Source of the DNA: Stomorhina lunata
Taxonomy: Eukaryota > Arthropoda > Insecta > Diptera > Rhiniidae
Direction: 5' to 3'
Assembly (NCBI GenBank): GCA_933228675.1
Contig: OW121741.1
Span: forward strand, 43,299,080-43,363,079
DNA: 64,000 bases
In this document: one piece after another, positions 46,685 through 58,587 of the stretch
Layout of the letters: each line of letters begins with the position of its first letter
Numbering within the stretch: the stretch's first letter is position 1
The notes under the pieces: model-generated
What the model was told of the DNA's origin: nothing
The model's database searches: none
Seen by the model: the letters and a program-made list of their open reading frames with translations, nothing else
Program-made: the position numbers and the translations under genes

Positions 46685-48040
46685 CTTTTAAACAGCTATT
46701 AAAATAAGCGGACAGGTGCTTGGTACTTTTTGAAATTATGTCCGATAGGGAGTAAGAAAGGGTGAAAATAATTTTTTTGGTACTTTTTTGACCCACTCTT
46801 ATTTTTTAAACTAAAGAATATAGATAGGAACTTTGTACTTTAATCGATAGAAGTAAAAGAAATATTGAACACGTATTTAGTACTTTTTTTGATTTGGGGC
46901 CAAAATGGGTAAAAAAGAGATAAAATTATAACTTAACATCTCAAAAAGTAATATGAATAAGAACATTATGTTAACTGCGTTTTAATAAAATGTACCGTAT
47001 TTAATTGGTACCAAAGAAGTACCAAATATGCATATGTAACTTTTTGAAATTAGGGGATAAAAAGGGGAAAAAATTAGTAATGTTATAACTTTTATGCAAA
47101 TTAATGTTTTTCTGTTTGTATGTTCTTTATAGAATAGTAAACTGTGAATTTGATCATGTTATGCTCTTTAGCGAAGATGTTTTGGATAAGCCAACAAAGG
47201 TTTTTAAGTTGGTAAGACTAATTTCCGACAGGTGGCGCCACTGAAAATTACTAAAAATTAATTAAATCGTAAACTGTACATTTGATCATACTACAATCTT
47301 TAGCAAAGTTGTAGCGCATGAGACGGCGAAGGCTGTTTAGTTGGTATGAATAATTTTCGACAGTTGGCGCTACTGAAAATTACTCAAAGTCAATTTTATC
47401 TTAATCTGTACATTTAATCATGCTATAATCCTTAGCAAAGAAGGTTTCTTAGTTGGTATGAGGAAATTTTGACATGAGGCGCTACTGAAATTTACTCAAA
47501 GTCAATTTAATCGTAAGCTGTACATTAAATCATGATATAATCTTTCGCAAAGTTGTTGCGGATAAGCCGACGAAGGTTTATTAATAGGAACGGAAAAAGT
47601 CCGACAGGTGGCGCGAAGGTTTCTTAGTAAGTATACACTTCAGGTGGCGCCGCTGAAAAGTACTCAAAATGAATTAAATCGTAAACTGTGCATTTGACCA
47701 GACTATAATCTTTAGCAAAATTGTTGCGCATGAGTCGACGGAGGTTTCTGTTGGTATGACCAATTTCCAAAATTATTCAAAATGAGTTAAACTGTAAACT
47801 ATGCAAACTATGTGTTGATCGGACAAAATAAATAAAATAATTCAAAATTAACTGAATATTTATTTGTACAATGTCTTTCCTCTAAATTTATTTTAGTACT
47901 TTATAAAATAAAATATATATAAAAACTTTAAAAATTGCCTCAAAATGCCTATCACAAAGCTCCGAGCAAGGCTCGGTCAACCAGGTACTATATATAGATA
48001 TATATACATACAATTATTGCTCGTTTAAAGATATAAGATA
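46685..48040. repeat. TGGCGCCAC tandem-repeat element, copy D
   Basis: Inverted with respect to copy C: TTGGTACCAAAGAAGTACC near 47010, unit cores near 47232, 47366, 47476, 47605 and 47643, then AGCAAGGCTCGGTCAACCAG near 47967. It ends with TACAATTATTGCTCGTTTAA near 48027, close to the receptor donor at 48098. C and D together make a ~2.9-kb imperfect palindrome. Confidence 0.75.
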
Positions 48041-48097
48041 TTGATTAAATTCAATAAATAATTGCAAAGTATTTGAAACATAAAATAAATATCTTAC

Positions 48098-49027
48098 CTC
48101 AGCTCTTAGATTATTTAATAACAATCCTGTTGCATAAATGGCCAACATTGGCATTAACCAGGAAAATGTTAGGACAATCATTTGAAACATCGGCAACAAA
48201 CTTAACTCATAACTTGCAAATTCAAGTAAAGCCAATATAAAAAAATTTGAAATAGCTTCGAGACTAATGACAAATGTGCAAATCAACATGGGAAATCCAT
48301 AAATACTATTGACATCTTCAAAGGATGTAAACAAAATTTCACCATAAAATTTCAAAAGATCACAAAACTTTTGAAATTCGATATGATTTAAAGTTCCAGT
48401 TAGATGGACTTGTAATGACAATTCCCCCATTAATAATGATATAAATTTAAAACAATATGAAATGGTTTTCAAAATTTTAAGAAAAATCGATGAAATTATC
48501 GAAATCAAAATACATCGGAGAGTATACATTATATAGGGCAAAAAAAGAAAGCCTTTTATCTCATAGTTTGAAGTTCTCATGAGCACTATAAGATTTATCA
48601 AATAAATAATAATTATTAGGTAGAGACAAGTTAGACGAGTGTTCGTATAGAACGGAAACGTTTCTCTATTTAAACTCAAATATTTATCATTCCATTTGCG
48701 TATGTTTTCCAATAACTTCAAATGTTGGCGTTGCTTTAATAGCCACCAGATGTTTAGAAAAAAGTGTATAAAACTTGTGGAGGCCATTGAAAAATTTACG
48801 AAATTATTTCCAGTTTGATTGAAATTTTCATAAAAGTATTTCTCTCTAAACTTAAAATCGAAGATGATACTTGTAATCATTAAAATCTGTATAATCAAAT
48901 GATATATATAAAAAATCGTATTATATTGAATCGTATAACTGTCCTTTATCTTGTCATATTTGACATTTAGAAAACCGGCTATGTTTAGTAGTTTGTGGTA
49001 AAGTTTAAACTCTGGTCCATTTAACAT
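48098..49027 (-). CDS. Gustatory receptor long first exon (copy 5), intact
   Basis: Taking Met at 49027 (MLNGPEFKLYHKLLNIAGFL) gives exactly 310 codons to NNLRAE and the phase-0 donor GTAAGAT. An upstream in-frame Met at 49063 would add 12 Lys-rich residues with no counterpart in the family, so it is rejected. Six membrane segments are present. The family motif after TM1 (NQTGNNFVNFSM) and the RKWNDKYL helix are clear. It diverges more from copies 1-4 than those do within pairs. The open tail past the donor is intronic. Confidence 0.85.
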
Positions 49028-49439
49028 TATAATTTTTTTTTTAATATTTTCTACAATTTTCACATGTTTCTTGAATAAATTTACTTGGATTACTAATGTT
49101 TTGTTATATGATTTTTTTTAATTAATTAAGGAAATTGTTACTTATTTTTGTTATAGTATATAGGTAAATGTTCCTGTAACTCAGTCCAAATTATCCAAAA
49201 TACAACAACCATTTGATTTCAAAATTTAGTTAATTTTGTTGGTAAATTAGAGTACAGGTACTGACGTAAGATAAGAATATGAAATGAATTTGTATTATTA
49301 TTATAATCGATAAAAATGCATAAAAGCTATTATTTTATACAGAGATTAACCGCCTAATTTATAAACGAAAATAATGTTATGACTACTTATAAATCAAAAT
49401 TTCCATACGAAATTCTTATGCTAAGCCTTTGATAATTTT

Positions 49440-50251
49440 ATTTAAAACAAGTAAAATTTCCCATTTTTATGGGAAATACTCAAAATTTCCCATTTTTATA
49501 GACAATTTTCAAAATTTACCATTTCTTCGGGAAATTTTCAAAATTTACCATTTTTCGTGAAATTTTTCAAATTTCCCACTTTTATTGGAAATTTACAAAA
49601 TTTACAATTATTATGGGAAATTTTCAAAATTTACCATATTTATGGGAAATTTTCAAAATTTCCGATTTTTATATAGAAAAATCAAATTTCTGCTCTAAAA
49701 AATCAATTTTAAAAGATATCGCTCAGAAATTGCTTAAAAAAATTTAAATCACAAAATAAAAAGCAGTCATTGCTTGATATAAAATTATATCAAAATAACC
49801 GTCACATATTGAGCGATATAATAAAAATCAAACTTATCCGGTATGACTTGAGCGATAAAATATAAATAAAAAAATACCCGGTATAATTTGAGCGATATAA
49901 TATAAATTGAAAATATAAATCAGAAATACCCGTTATAATTGAGCGATATAATATAAATCAAAAATACCTGATATGAATTGAGCAATAAAATATAAATCAA
50001 AAATACCCGGTATACTTTGAGCGATATAATATAAATCAAAAATACCCGGTATAAATTGAGCAAAAAAATATAAATCAAAAATACCCAGTATAATTTGAGC
50101 TATAAAATATAAAGCAAAAATAACTGTTATTTTTGCCTGAAATAATAAAAGGCACAAAATAACTTTTATTTCTGATCAAAAATATATAAATCAAAAAGTA
50201 ACCGTTATTTTCTGAGTTTTATTATAAAAGTCATAACCGTTACAGTCCCTG
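49440..50251. repeat. Minisatellite block, hAT-MITE related
   Basis: The first array (about 49445-49680) repeats AAAATTTCCCATTTTTATGG-like units of about 37-40 bp. The second (about 49790-50120) repeats GAGCGATATAATATAAAT and AAAAATACCCGGTATA, a unit of about 41-43 bp. The right end is CGTTACAGTCCCTG, the complement of a CAGGGACTGTAACGG terminus like that at 43261. The matching left terminus was not found. The apparent repeat protein on the minus strand (FDLYFIAQ) is an artefact. Confidence 0.75.
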
Positions 50252-50269
50252 TATTTTTCTGTTTCCGTA

Positions 50270-50870
50270 AGTTATTTATATGGGAGCTATGGTCAAATGG
50301 TGACCGATTGTAACAAAATTTTGCACACTGGCTAGTATTCCATAAGACTTCCTTGTGCTAAATTAAGTGGCCAAAGCTATTACAATTTATCATTTATTAG
50401 CATTTACGTGTATTTCAGGTGGAATTTAGGCTATTTCCGTAAGTTTTTGGTATGGGAGCTATGGTTAAATGTGAACCGATTGCGATGAAATTGCATATGC
50501 TGCCTAGTGCTTATGTAAAACTTCTTGATACCAAATTTTGTCATCATACCTATTATAATTTGTCATTTATTAGCAAATAAGCGATTAGCCTAGACGATGT
50601 TATACGGGAGCTATGGTCAAATGTGAACCGATTTTGCCCGATTTCAATACCAAAATTTTCCAAGAAATGAAGAATATTTGTGCCAAGTTTCATTGACCTA
50701 TATCCTTTCGTTAAGGTTTTATCGTGCCGACAACAGACAGACGGACATCGCTCGATTCAGAATATATTTACTTCAATTCAGCTTTTTGAGCCAATATTAA
50801 GGAAATTACAAACGGAATGACAATCTCAATATACCCCCCATTCTTTTTGATAGTGGGTATAAAAATATGT
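50270..50870. repeat. CCACCATC-family dispersed repeat, copy 4
   Basis: It ends in TTCTTTTTGATAGTGGGTAT, the complement of the family's start. It contains the repeated GGAGCTATGGTCAAATG and the ACAGACGGACATCGCTCG block. Confidence 0.75.
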
Positions 50871-50939
50871 TATAACCCTTAACAGATATGGAGTCTAAAT
50901 AAAAACAAGTAATTTCCCAAAACAAGAATTGGATTTTTA

Positions 50940-51655
50940 AAGTGAAAAACTTAAAAGTAAGAAAGTGCTATAGTCGGTCAAGCCCGACCATATGATACCC
51001 TTAAGGTCAAAAGTGTTCTTTTTATTGTATAAAGGCAAATATTTGCTCATTTTTGCCATCATACAAACATTTTCTCAAAATATATTTAAGCTGTTTCCGT
51101 CATTTGGACTTATATGAGAGCTAGGGTCAAATGTGGACCGATTATCTTGAAATTTGGCAAATTGATTACATTTATTACAAAATTATGTATGCAAAAAATA
51201 AACTTAAAATTCTTATTACCATTTTGTGATTTTTGTCTCATATGGTCAAATGTGAACCGATTTCAAAGAAATTTGGTACAATGATTTTATATAAGCAGGT
51301 TTTGTTTTGAATTTCATGAAAAAATATTGATATTTGTTGCCAATATATCAATTCCGGGAAGTGGGTCATATGGCAGGTACCATAAATAATGGGCCAATTT
51401 TGAAGAATTTCAACAGCCATGGTCCCACTAACAATAAAATGATCTGTGAGAAATTTCATTAAATTATCTTTAAAATTGCGACCAACTTCGATTACATGGT
51501 CCGTCCATCCGCCAGACTCATAAAATGATTCTAAGCCTATCGGTACACTAAAAGGTGGGTCTAATGCAAATATTTCTTTGCGTTACATACATCAGCACAA
51601 ACTTATAATACCCCTTCCACCTTTGGTGGTGAAGGGTATAATAAAGTTCCTTTTT
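50940..51655. repeat. Family E dispersed repeat, near-complete copy
   Basis: From AGTAAGAAAGTGCTATAGTC with the GGTCAAGCCCGACC hairpin to CACCTTTGGTGGTGAAGGGT. It is the best reference for the interrupted copy at 8976-10925. Confidence 0.8.
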
Positions 51656-51989
51656 TTTGAAAAAAAATTTAATTTTTCAAGCCTTTTTCGGTACACAAAC
51701 TTTGAAATTTTTTTTTTTAACTTTACATAATTAAATGTTTTGTTCTTCTAGTTCTTCATTTAGAAATTTATCAGCAATTCCACAGTATTTTTTAAAAAAT
51801 TGTGCGTCTTTCCACAAATGGTTTATAAGCCAAAAAGGCCAGAAGTTATGCCAAAAAATGCAAAAAATAATAATAATTTGGAGTCAAATATCTTTTAAAC
51901 TATAAGAGATAATGTTAGCATGTTTTTAACTTTTCTAAGAAGTAAAAATCTTTTAGATCGGACCAAATAAGGAAAAGTTGTACGCACCC

Positions 51990-52830
51990 AAAGGTTTTAC
52001 ATACCCGAGGTGGACAACTTTACTACTGATGTTACAACTTTCGTCACTTTTTGACACATATTTCTGCCATATCTTGACGAATGATGGTTTTTAAGTGCTC
52101 AAGAGTTAAAGATTTATCTGCATAAATACGGTCTTTCGCGTAGTCCTACAAAAAAATATAATGGTGTCAAATCGCACGATCTTGATGGCCAGTAGAGCGG
52201 TTCGCCTTTCATACAAAAAAATAAAGTTATGTCAGTCACCCCCTAGGATTAAAGATAATGTTAAAACAATTCTTAAAAGTATTTTTTTATTTTTTAACCA
52301 CGCCTACAAATGCCGCCCTTTCAGTATTTTGTTCACTGTGTCGCCATTTTATGTCCGATCATAACATTTTATATATCGGTGTTCGCGGCTCTGTAAGGGC
52401 TACATTTCTTTCTTTGATAGTTTTTTACTATCACGTCAATTTATAGTCATAACTTTAAAAAACTGGATTTTTACTCGATTCGATTAGGGTTGGTACGACT
52501 CGAATTTTAAAAAATTATGACTAGAAATTGATGAGGTAGTAAAAAACTATCACAGAGAGAAATGTAGCCCTTACAGAGCCCTGAACACCGACACATAAAG
52601 TGTTCTGATCGGACTAAAGATGACGACACAGTTAACAAAATACAGAAAGTTCGATATTTGTAGGCGTGGTAAAAAAATAAAAAAATAAGTTTTAGAATGA
52701 CTATTACATTATCTTTAGTCCTAGGGGGTGACTGACTCAACTTTTTTTTTCGAACCACTCTAGTGGCCAGTTGATATCGCAACTACAATAAATTTCATTT
52801 AAATGATGTAGTGTTTCACACATAATGTCA
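51990..52830 (-). pseudogene. DD41D-like mariner transposase remnant, minus strand, split by a hAT-like element
   Basis: The complement of 52020-52192 encodes SRSCDLTPL followed by a DYAKDRIYADKSLTLEHLKT frame (third catalytic Asp region and C terminus, with a frameshift). The upstream part resumes at 52771 (complement ...GTTGCGATATCAACTGGCC). Decayed. Confidence 0.6.
52193..52762. mobile_element. hAT-like foldback MITE, TAGAGYGGTTCG termini
   Basis: It begins TAGAGCGGTTCG and ends CGAACCACTCTA. Flanks ATGGCCAG (52185-52192) and GTGGCCAG (52763-52770) agree in 7 of 8 bases, a hAT-type 8-bp duplication. The arms are inverted copies over about 250 bp (CACCCCCTAGGA near 52239 against TCCTAGGGGGTG near 52719). 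It interrupts a transposase remnant. Confidence 0.85.
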
Positions 52831-52849
52831 ACGTTCAAACTTTATAATA

Positions 52850-53090
52850 AACAAGTAAGAAAGCGCTAAAGTCGGTCAAGCCCGACTTTACGATACCCTT
52901 CACCACTAAGGTCAAAGGTGTTATTTTTCCTGTATAAAGACAAATATTTGCTAAATTTTGCCATCATACAAACATTTTCTCAAAACTTATATATTTAAGC
53001 TGTTTCCGTCATTTGGACTTATATGAGAGCTAGGGTCAAATGTGGACGATTATCTCGAAACTTGGCAAATTGATTACAGTTGTTAACAAG
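52850..53090. repeat. Family E dispersed repeat, truncated copy
   Basis: It begins ACAAGTAAGAAAGCGCTAAA with GGTCAAGCCCGACTT and breaks off near 53090, where a TTCGGCTTTACCGAA hairpin repeat (about 53088-53160) starts. Confidence 0.75.
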
Positions 53091-53302
53091 TAAGAGTGGT
53101 ATATTCGGCTTTACCGAATCTTGGATACCCTTCACCAATAGTGTTTCAAAAGTAAAATACAAAATCGTATGAATATATTGATAATTATATAGTTTCTGAT
53201 TACTGACTTAGTTGAGCCCCACACAAATGCTTCATATGTATATTAATTTTTTTTTTGTTCATACTAAATGTAATTCCTAGCAATATTTGGTTATACTAGT
53301 AC

Positions 53303-54460
53303 AAGGTGGCGCAAAAGTAATCCTCCTATCAGAAAATGGTCTAAATTTTGCGATTGGCCCCTAATGTCAATTCTGTTTTGGCATTTGTGTAGTAAACACT
53401 TGCAAAATACACGTTAATAAACAATGTTACTCTACACTGCTCCAGAACGCGGAATATTGGTGACTATTTATTTGGCCAATAATCGGTCGGTGACTTTGGC
53501 ACAACGTGAGTTTCGTCGCAGATTTCCTAGTCGTCCAACGCCTACTGGTGAAATACTGCTCGCCTCGAAGAGACTGGCACAACACGATATGCTGCCAGGC
53601 GTGGCAGACCCCGGAGTCGCCGTTCTGCAGAGAATATTGCTGCTGTAGCCGAGGATGTCATGGAAGCGCCGTCGACATCGATCAGACGACGTGCCACGCA
53701 AATGGGTATCAGTCAACGGTCTTTACAGCGAATTTTGGTAAAAAATTTGAAGATGTTTCCGTACAAAGTCCAGACGGTGCATCAGCTGTTAGCTGCTGAC
53801 CGCCAATCGCGTCTAACATACGCTCAAGCCATCCCTAATCACCACCAAGAGGAAGACGATTTTTCATTAAAAATAATCATGAGTGATTAAGCCCATTTCT
53901 ATCTTACCGGGTACGTAAATAAGCAAAATTTACGTGAAAATCCGCGTGTAACCCACGAAGAGCTATTACACCCACTCAAAGTCATTGTATGGTGTGCTTT
54001 TTTCGCTGGAGGAGTCATCGGACCTTTTTTATTCAAAGACGTAGCGGGCCAAACGGTTACTGTGAATGGTGAGCGCTACAGAGCAATGATTAACGAGTTC
54101 CGTTTGCCGCAACTTGATGAATTGGGATTGGAAAACATGTGGTTCCAACAGGACGGTGCAACGGCATACACTGCACGTGCCACAACCGATATGCTGAAGG
54201 ATGCATTTCCCGGGCGCCTAATCTTCCGTTTTGGCGATTTGCACTGGCCAGCAAGATCGCCTGATTTGACCGCTGCAGACTTCTTTTTGTGGGGCTTTTT
54301 GAAGTCGCGGGTTTATGTCAACAAGCCTCAGACTCTTGCAGCTCTTAAAGACAATATCCGTCAAGAATGTGAGGACCTAAAATGCTATAAAAAGGGCTCA
54401 AATGACAATCAACTCTGGCCGGAAAACGAAAAGCTTTTCGGTGGCGTCATCATCTAGAAT
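53303..54460 (+). pseudogene. DD41D Tc1/mariner element, broken, 3' truncated
   Basis: It starts at a TIR-like ACAAGGTGGCGCAAAAGTAA. Transposase frames run from 53424 (MLLYTAPERGILVTIYL) with a frameshift near 53570, through AAVAEDVMEAPSTSIRRR, to FSLKIIMSD followed by a stop where the family has SDEAHF. The frame then continues through YVNKQN, VIVWCAFFAGGVIGPF, MWFQQDGATAYTAR and SPDLTAADFFLWG. The second and third catalytic Asp are 41 residues apart. The right TIR is missing; LINE 3' sequence follows. Confidence 0.85.
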
Positions 54461-54473
54461 AGTTATGGACCCA

Positions 54474-54545
54474 AAGGTTAGGTTGGGCAGGTGGCTGATG
54501 TATAAGGCAGCGTCACTTGGATTCTAAAGTTCGATAGACCAGATA
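54474..54545 (-). mobile_element. I/LOA-like LINE 3' shred
   Basis: AGGTTAGGTTGGGCAGG and GCAGCGTCACTTGGATTCTA are the complement of the 3' end seen at 42980-43032. Confidence 0.6.
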
Positions 54546-54957
54546 AACCATGCAGAAAAGATGCTTCAAAATGTAGATGCCCTTAGATTTGCAAGAGTAC
54601 ATCGATTTGATGAAGATTAAGTATTCTGGCACACAACCCAAAAACACAGTGCCCAGTGAGGGTTGTGTACTTTAATTCATACGAATTATCCAACTATTAA
54701 AGGTTAATGATTAGTTATGTAAAACTCTGAAGTTAGCGGACTGATTTAGGTCAAAGTTTTAACAATGATTGTCAATGTATACAAGCCTTAGAATTATAAG
54801 GTATACACTCTTAGTTTTAGATACATGCGTGAAATATATAGCTAGCTATGAATGGATATCAGCTTTGGCGGAAAATTTATTGAAGATTTACTTATTAATC
54901 TGAAGTTAGTTAACTAATTAAGATGAATACTTCAACAATAATATTTGGGATGCATTG
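54546..54957. other. Non-coding, nothing recognised
   Basis: No ORF or defined repeat supported. Confidence 0.35.
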
Positions 54958-56630
54958 TTCTTTCGATCTGTCCGATGGATGTGTGGAAAGTTTTGCTCTA
55001 GTTCTTTGTGCAATTATAACATGATTTAATTTATCAGCATTAAAGTGATTCCCGGTCGGGGTTATATGGGAGATAACAGAAAATTTGAACCGAGCTCGCC
55101 CATTTTCAAAGCCGAACTTTTCAAGATATCGCCCTGAATAACGATATTGTACAACGTCTTTATACTAAATGCCATCATCGTATCTATTGTAATAGATAGA
55201 TAATTATAATTTGTCATTTATTAGCTGCTAAGAGATTGCCTTAGGCGAAGTTATACGGGAGCAATAGTCAAACGTGAACGGATTTCTCCCAATTGCAATT
55301 AAACAATTTAAATTTTCGTTGATATGTGAGATACATACATACATATGTAGGTTTTGAACGGATATCATATACTTAGCTGCATTTTTGTACTTCCTAGGAA
55401 GATTACCTATAATTTGATATATAATACATACTCAAATGTAATCATAAAGTTCAAAAGTCAGACATAGAATTAAGATAAATGCAGTGTGTCTGTCTGCTAA
55501 AATCAGATTTGTGGAGCTCCTGGAAGGTATACCCATATGCATTTTACACAAAATTTTAGGATATCGTCCCACCCTGAGCTCCAAAAACTTGACTACAACA
55601 GAAAAAAGGACAGACAGGTAGACGGACGGACGGACAGACAGGTAGACGGACGGACAAACAGACGGACGGACGGATGTCGCGAAATCGATTCTCCTGCCGA
55701 TTCTGAGACGATCGGTACAACTTGAATGGTATTCATGATCAGATTTGTGGAGTTTATATCAGATTTTAGGAAATCCTCCCACAAGGAACGCTGTCAAATT
55801 TCATCACAATCGGTCCATAAACACGTGAGATATCGCTGAAACAATATTTACAAAATGTCAACAAAATTTCTTAGACACGTACTTTGGGCAATTTGCTGTA
55901 CATCACAAGTAGTGTTTTGGCGGTATCTCAGTTGTTTATGGACCGCTTTTGATAAAATTTTATAATGTGCTTGGCGGGGGAATTTCCTAAAATCTGATAT
56001 AAAATTTATGTATGTCCGTGCTCCAGGAGGATGGTTTTTCCTATTTCTGCATTTCATTGTTTCAACAAACATTCTCTAACGCGTACTTTGGGCAATTTGC
56101 GATACATCAAATTGAGTGTTTTGGCTGTATCTCAGTTGTTTATAGACCGATTTTGCTAAAATTTTACAGAGTGCTTTGGGGAACCATTTCCTACAATCTG
56201 ATATATAATATATTATCACATGTACACCAGGAGTACCTTGTTTCTCTTATTATTTAAAAGTGTGTTTCAATCAAAAATTTTAAAATTTTCGTCCAATTTT
56301 TGGTATTTTTTCGATATTTTCGGTGTTTATAAACCGATTTTAATGAAATTTAATAGCGTTCATTGCGGGAGAATTTCCTAAAATCTGGTATATAATTTAT
56401 GTAGGTCCACCCTCCAGGGGCTTCAGAAACTTGATTTCAACAGACAGACAGACAGACGGACGGACAGACAGACAGACAGACGGACATCGCTTAATCGATT
56501 CTCCTCCCGATTCTGAGTCGATCGGTATAATTTTTATGGGGTCTACGATCACTAATAAAAAAATTACAAACGGAATCACAAACTTATAATACCCTTTCAC
56601 CTATTGGTGAAGGGTATAAAAAAATGATGT
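54958..56630. repeat. TATACCCTTCACCAATAGG dispersed repeat, copy 2 (inverted)
   Basis: Complementary to 27487-29310 from GTTCTTTCGATCTGTCC to CACCTATTGGTGAAGGGTAT. It contains GACGGACGGACAGACAG runs at about 55610-55675 and 56440-56482. Confidence 0.8.
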
Positions 56631-56639
56631 ATGCAAAAA

Positions 56640-57180
56640 ATATTCTCACAATTTTTATTATCTTTAGATTTACGAGCGTTTTAGTGATTTTTTGTCTCAT
56701 TTAGTGCGTTTTTAAAGAAAAGTTTGTATGGGAGCTATGGTCAAATGTTGACCAATTTTAACGAAATTTGGTACAGTGATTTTAGTTTACATAAGCAGTA
56801 TTTGTTTTAAATTTCAAGAAAAAATATTGATATTTGTGGCCAATATATCAATTCCGGGAAGTGGGACCTATGGGAGGTACCATAAATAATGGACCGATTT
56901 TGACCAATTTCAATAGCCATGGTCCCATTATCAAAGAAATGATCTGTGCCAAATTTCATCAAATTATCTTTAAATTGCGACCTGTAGTTTGATTACAAGG
57001 TTTACATGGGGGTACAGCCAGCCGGACGGACGGATGGACGGACATTGCTAAATCGACTCAGAAAGTGGTTCTAAGCCTATTGGTATACTAAAAGGTGGGT
57101 CTAAGACAAATATTTCTTTGCGTTACATACATCAGCACAAACTTATAATACCCTTTAAACCTATGGTGGTGAAGGGTATA
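56640..57180. repeat. Family E dispersed repeat, partial copy
   Basis: Matches the right part of 50940-51655 (CAATATATCAATTCCGGGAA; CACAAACTTATAATACCC), ending ATGGTGGTGAAGGGTATA. Confidence 0.75.
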
Positions 57181-57329
57181 AAAAGAAATATTACGAAAAA
57201 AATATTTTATATGTGTTTTATTTACGTTCACTTTTGAAACCGCAAAATGGATAACCTGATATTACTAATTATTTGAAAAGATTCATAAATGAATCAATTA
57301 ATGATTGAATGATTTTGGCACGCCATTCT

Positions 57330-57370
57330 TCTTCTGTTATCCTTGACTCCCAGTGGAGCATAGGGCCTCA
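57330..57370 (-). mobile_element. RTE-type 3' end, short insertion in receptor intron
   Basis: CTTCTTCTGTTATCCTTGAC to GGGCCTCAA. It lies about 35 bp downstream of the donor of the receptor exon at 57406, so it is intronic. Confidence 0.8.
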
Positions 57371-57405
57371 ACATTTCAAAATACATATGTACATACAAAT
57401 CTTAC

Positions 57406-58329
57406 CTCATCTGCCACGTTATTAAGTAAAAATCCAGCAGCGTAAATAGTGAACATAGGCACCAACCACGAAAACGTCATCAAAATCATTGTTAACGAAT
57501 ACAACCAACTAATTTGAATATCTTCAGTTTTAGATATAGACAAAATAAAAAAATTCGAGATCGCTTCAAGACATATAATGATTGTACAGATCAAGATGGG
57601 TATGCCATAAACACAGCTAACGTCCCTTAAAGATATCAACGATATTTCACAATAGAAGTTAAGAAGATCTCGAAACTTTTGAAACTCAAATTCATTAAGA
57701 GATCCTGTTATGGATGGATGGACTTCTTTCATTGACAAGGATATAAATTGATAGCAACACGAAAGAGTTTTTACAATTTTTAGAAAAATAAATGAAATTA
57801 CCAAAGTTAAAATACAGCGAAAGGCAAACAATATAAGGGGTAAATTGTGATATCCTTTCACTTCTTTATTAGCGGTCCACATAACAACAAACAAATTTGT
57901 CAAGTAAAAAATAGTTATAATGTGAAGGATTTTAGAACATAATTTAGTGCAACAGGGAAGCGTTTCTGTTTTCGATCTCAAATATTTGTAGTTCCATTTA
58001 CGTATGATTTCCAATAATTTCAAATGATTTTGTTGCTTTAAAATCCAAAATATATTAAGGAAGAAATGAAGGATACATGTGAAGGCCATTGAAATGTGTA
58101 CGAAATAATTTCCAGTTTTATTGAAGTTTTCGTAATAATATTCATTTTTAAATAACAAATCAAAGGAGGTACTTGTTACCAATAAAATCTGTATAATTAT
58201 GTGATAAACATAAAATAGAAGATTGTTCTCAATCGTATAACTGTCATTTATCTTCTCGTATTTGACATTTAGTAGACCGGAAATTTTAAGCATTTTGTAA
58301 AAAAAATTGAATTCTGGTTCATTAAACAT
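57406..58329 (-). CDS. Gustatory receptor long first exon (copy 6), intact
   Basis: 308 codons from MFNEPEFNFFYKMLKISGLL to LLNNVADE, then phase-0 donor GTAAGAT. Six membrane segments. It has the clear NFNKTGNYFVHISM stretch before TM2 and RKWNYKYLRS after it, the pattern that most recalls Gr39a-type receptors. It is two codons shorter than the paralogues, around the EVHPSIT segment of the fourth loop. ADE replaces REE at the exon end. No C-terminal exon is found downstream. It is the most divergent member with copy 5. Confidence 0.85.
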
Positions 58330-58587
58330 AATTTTTGAACTTTTTTGAAAATGTCGTATTATTGGTGTTAAGTTAAGGAAGATAACTGAATATATTTTTA
58401 TTACTAAAAGTTTGTTAAAGGCAACTATTTTAATTAAAAAAGATAATAAATGTATAAGAATATTGAACTCCTAACAATAATAATGGTCAACAATTATCAC
58501 GATTAGTAAATGGTAAGTAGATACAAACGGCGATAATGCAACTATGTATTTTTGTTGATGACTAAAATTGAATTATATTTATTTAAT

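Noticed and set aside
49028..49063. Upstream Met as the start of receptor exon 5
   Set aside because: It adds a Lys-rich 12-residue extension with no counterpart, while the Met at 49027 gives the family length of 310 codons.
49933..50157. Repeat protein with FDLYFIAQ units
   Set aside because: Translation of a minisatellite; no start context or conserved fold.
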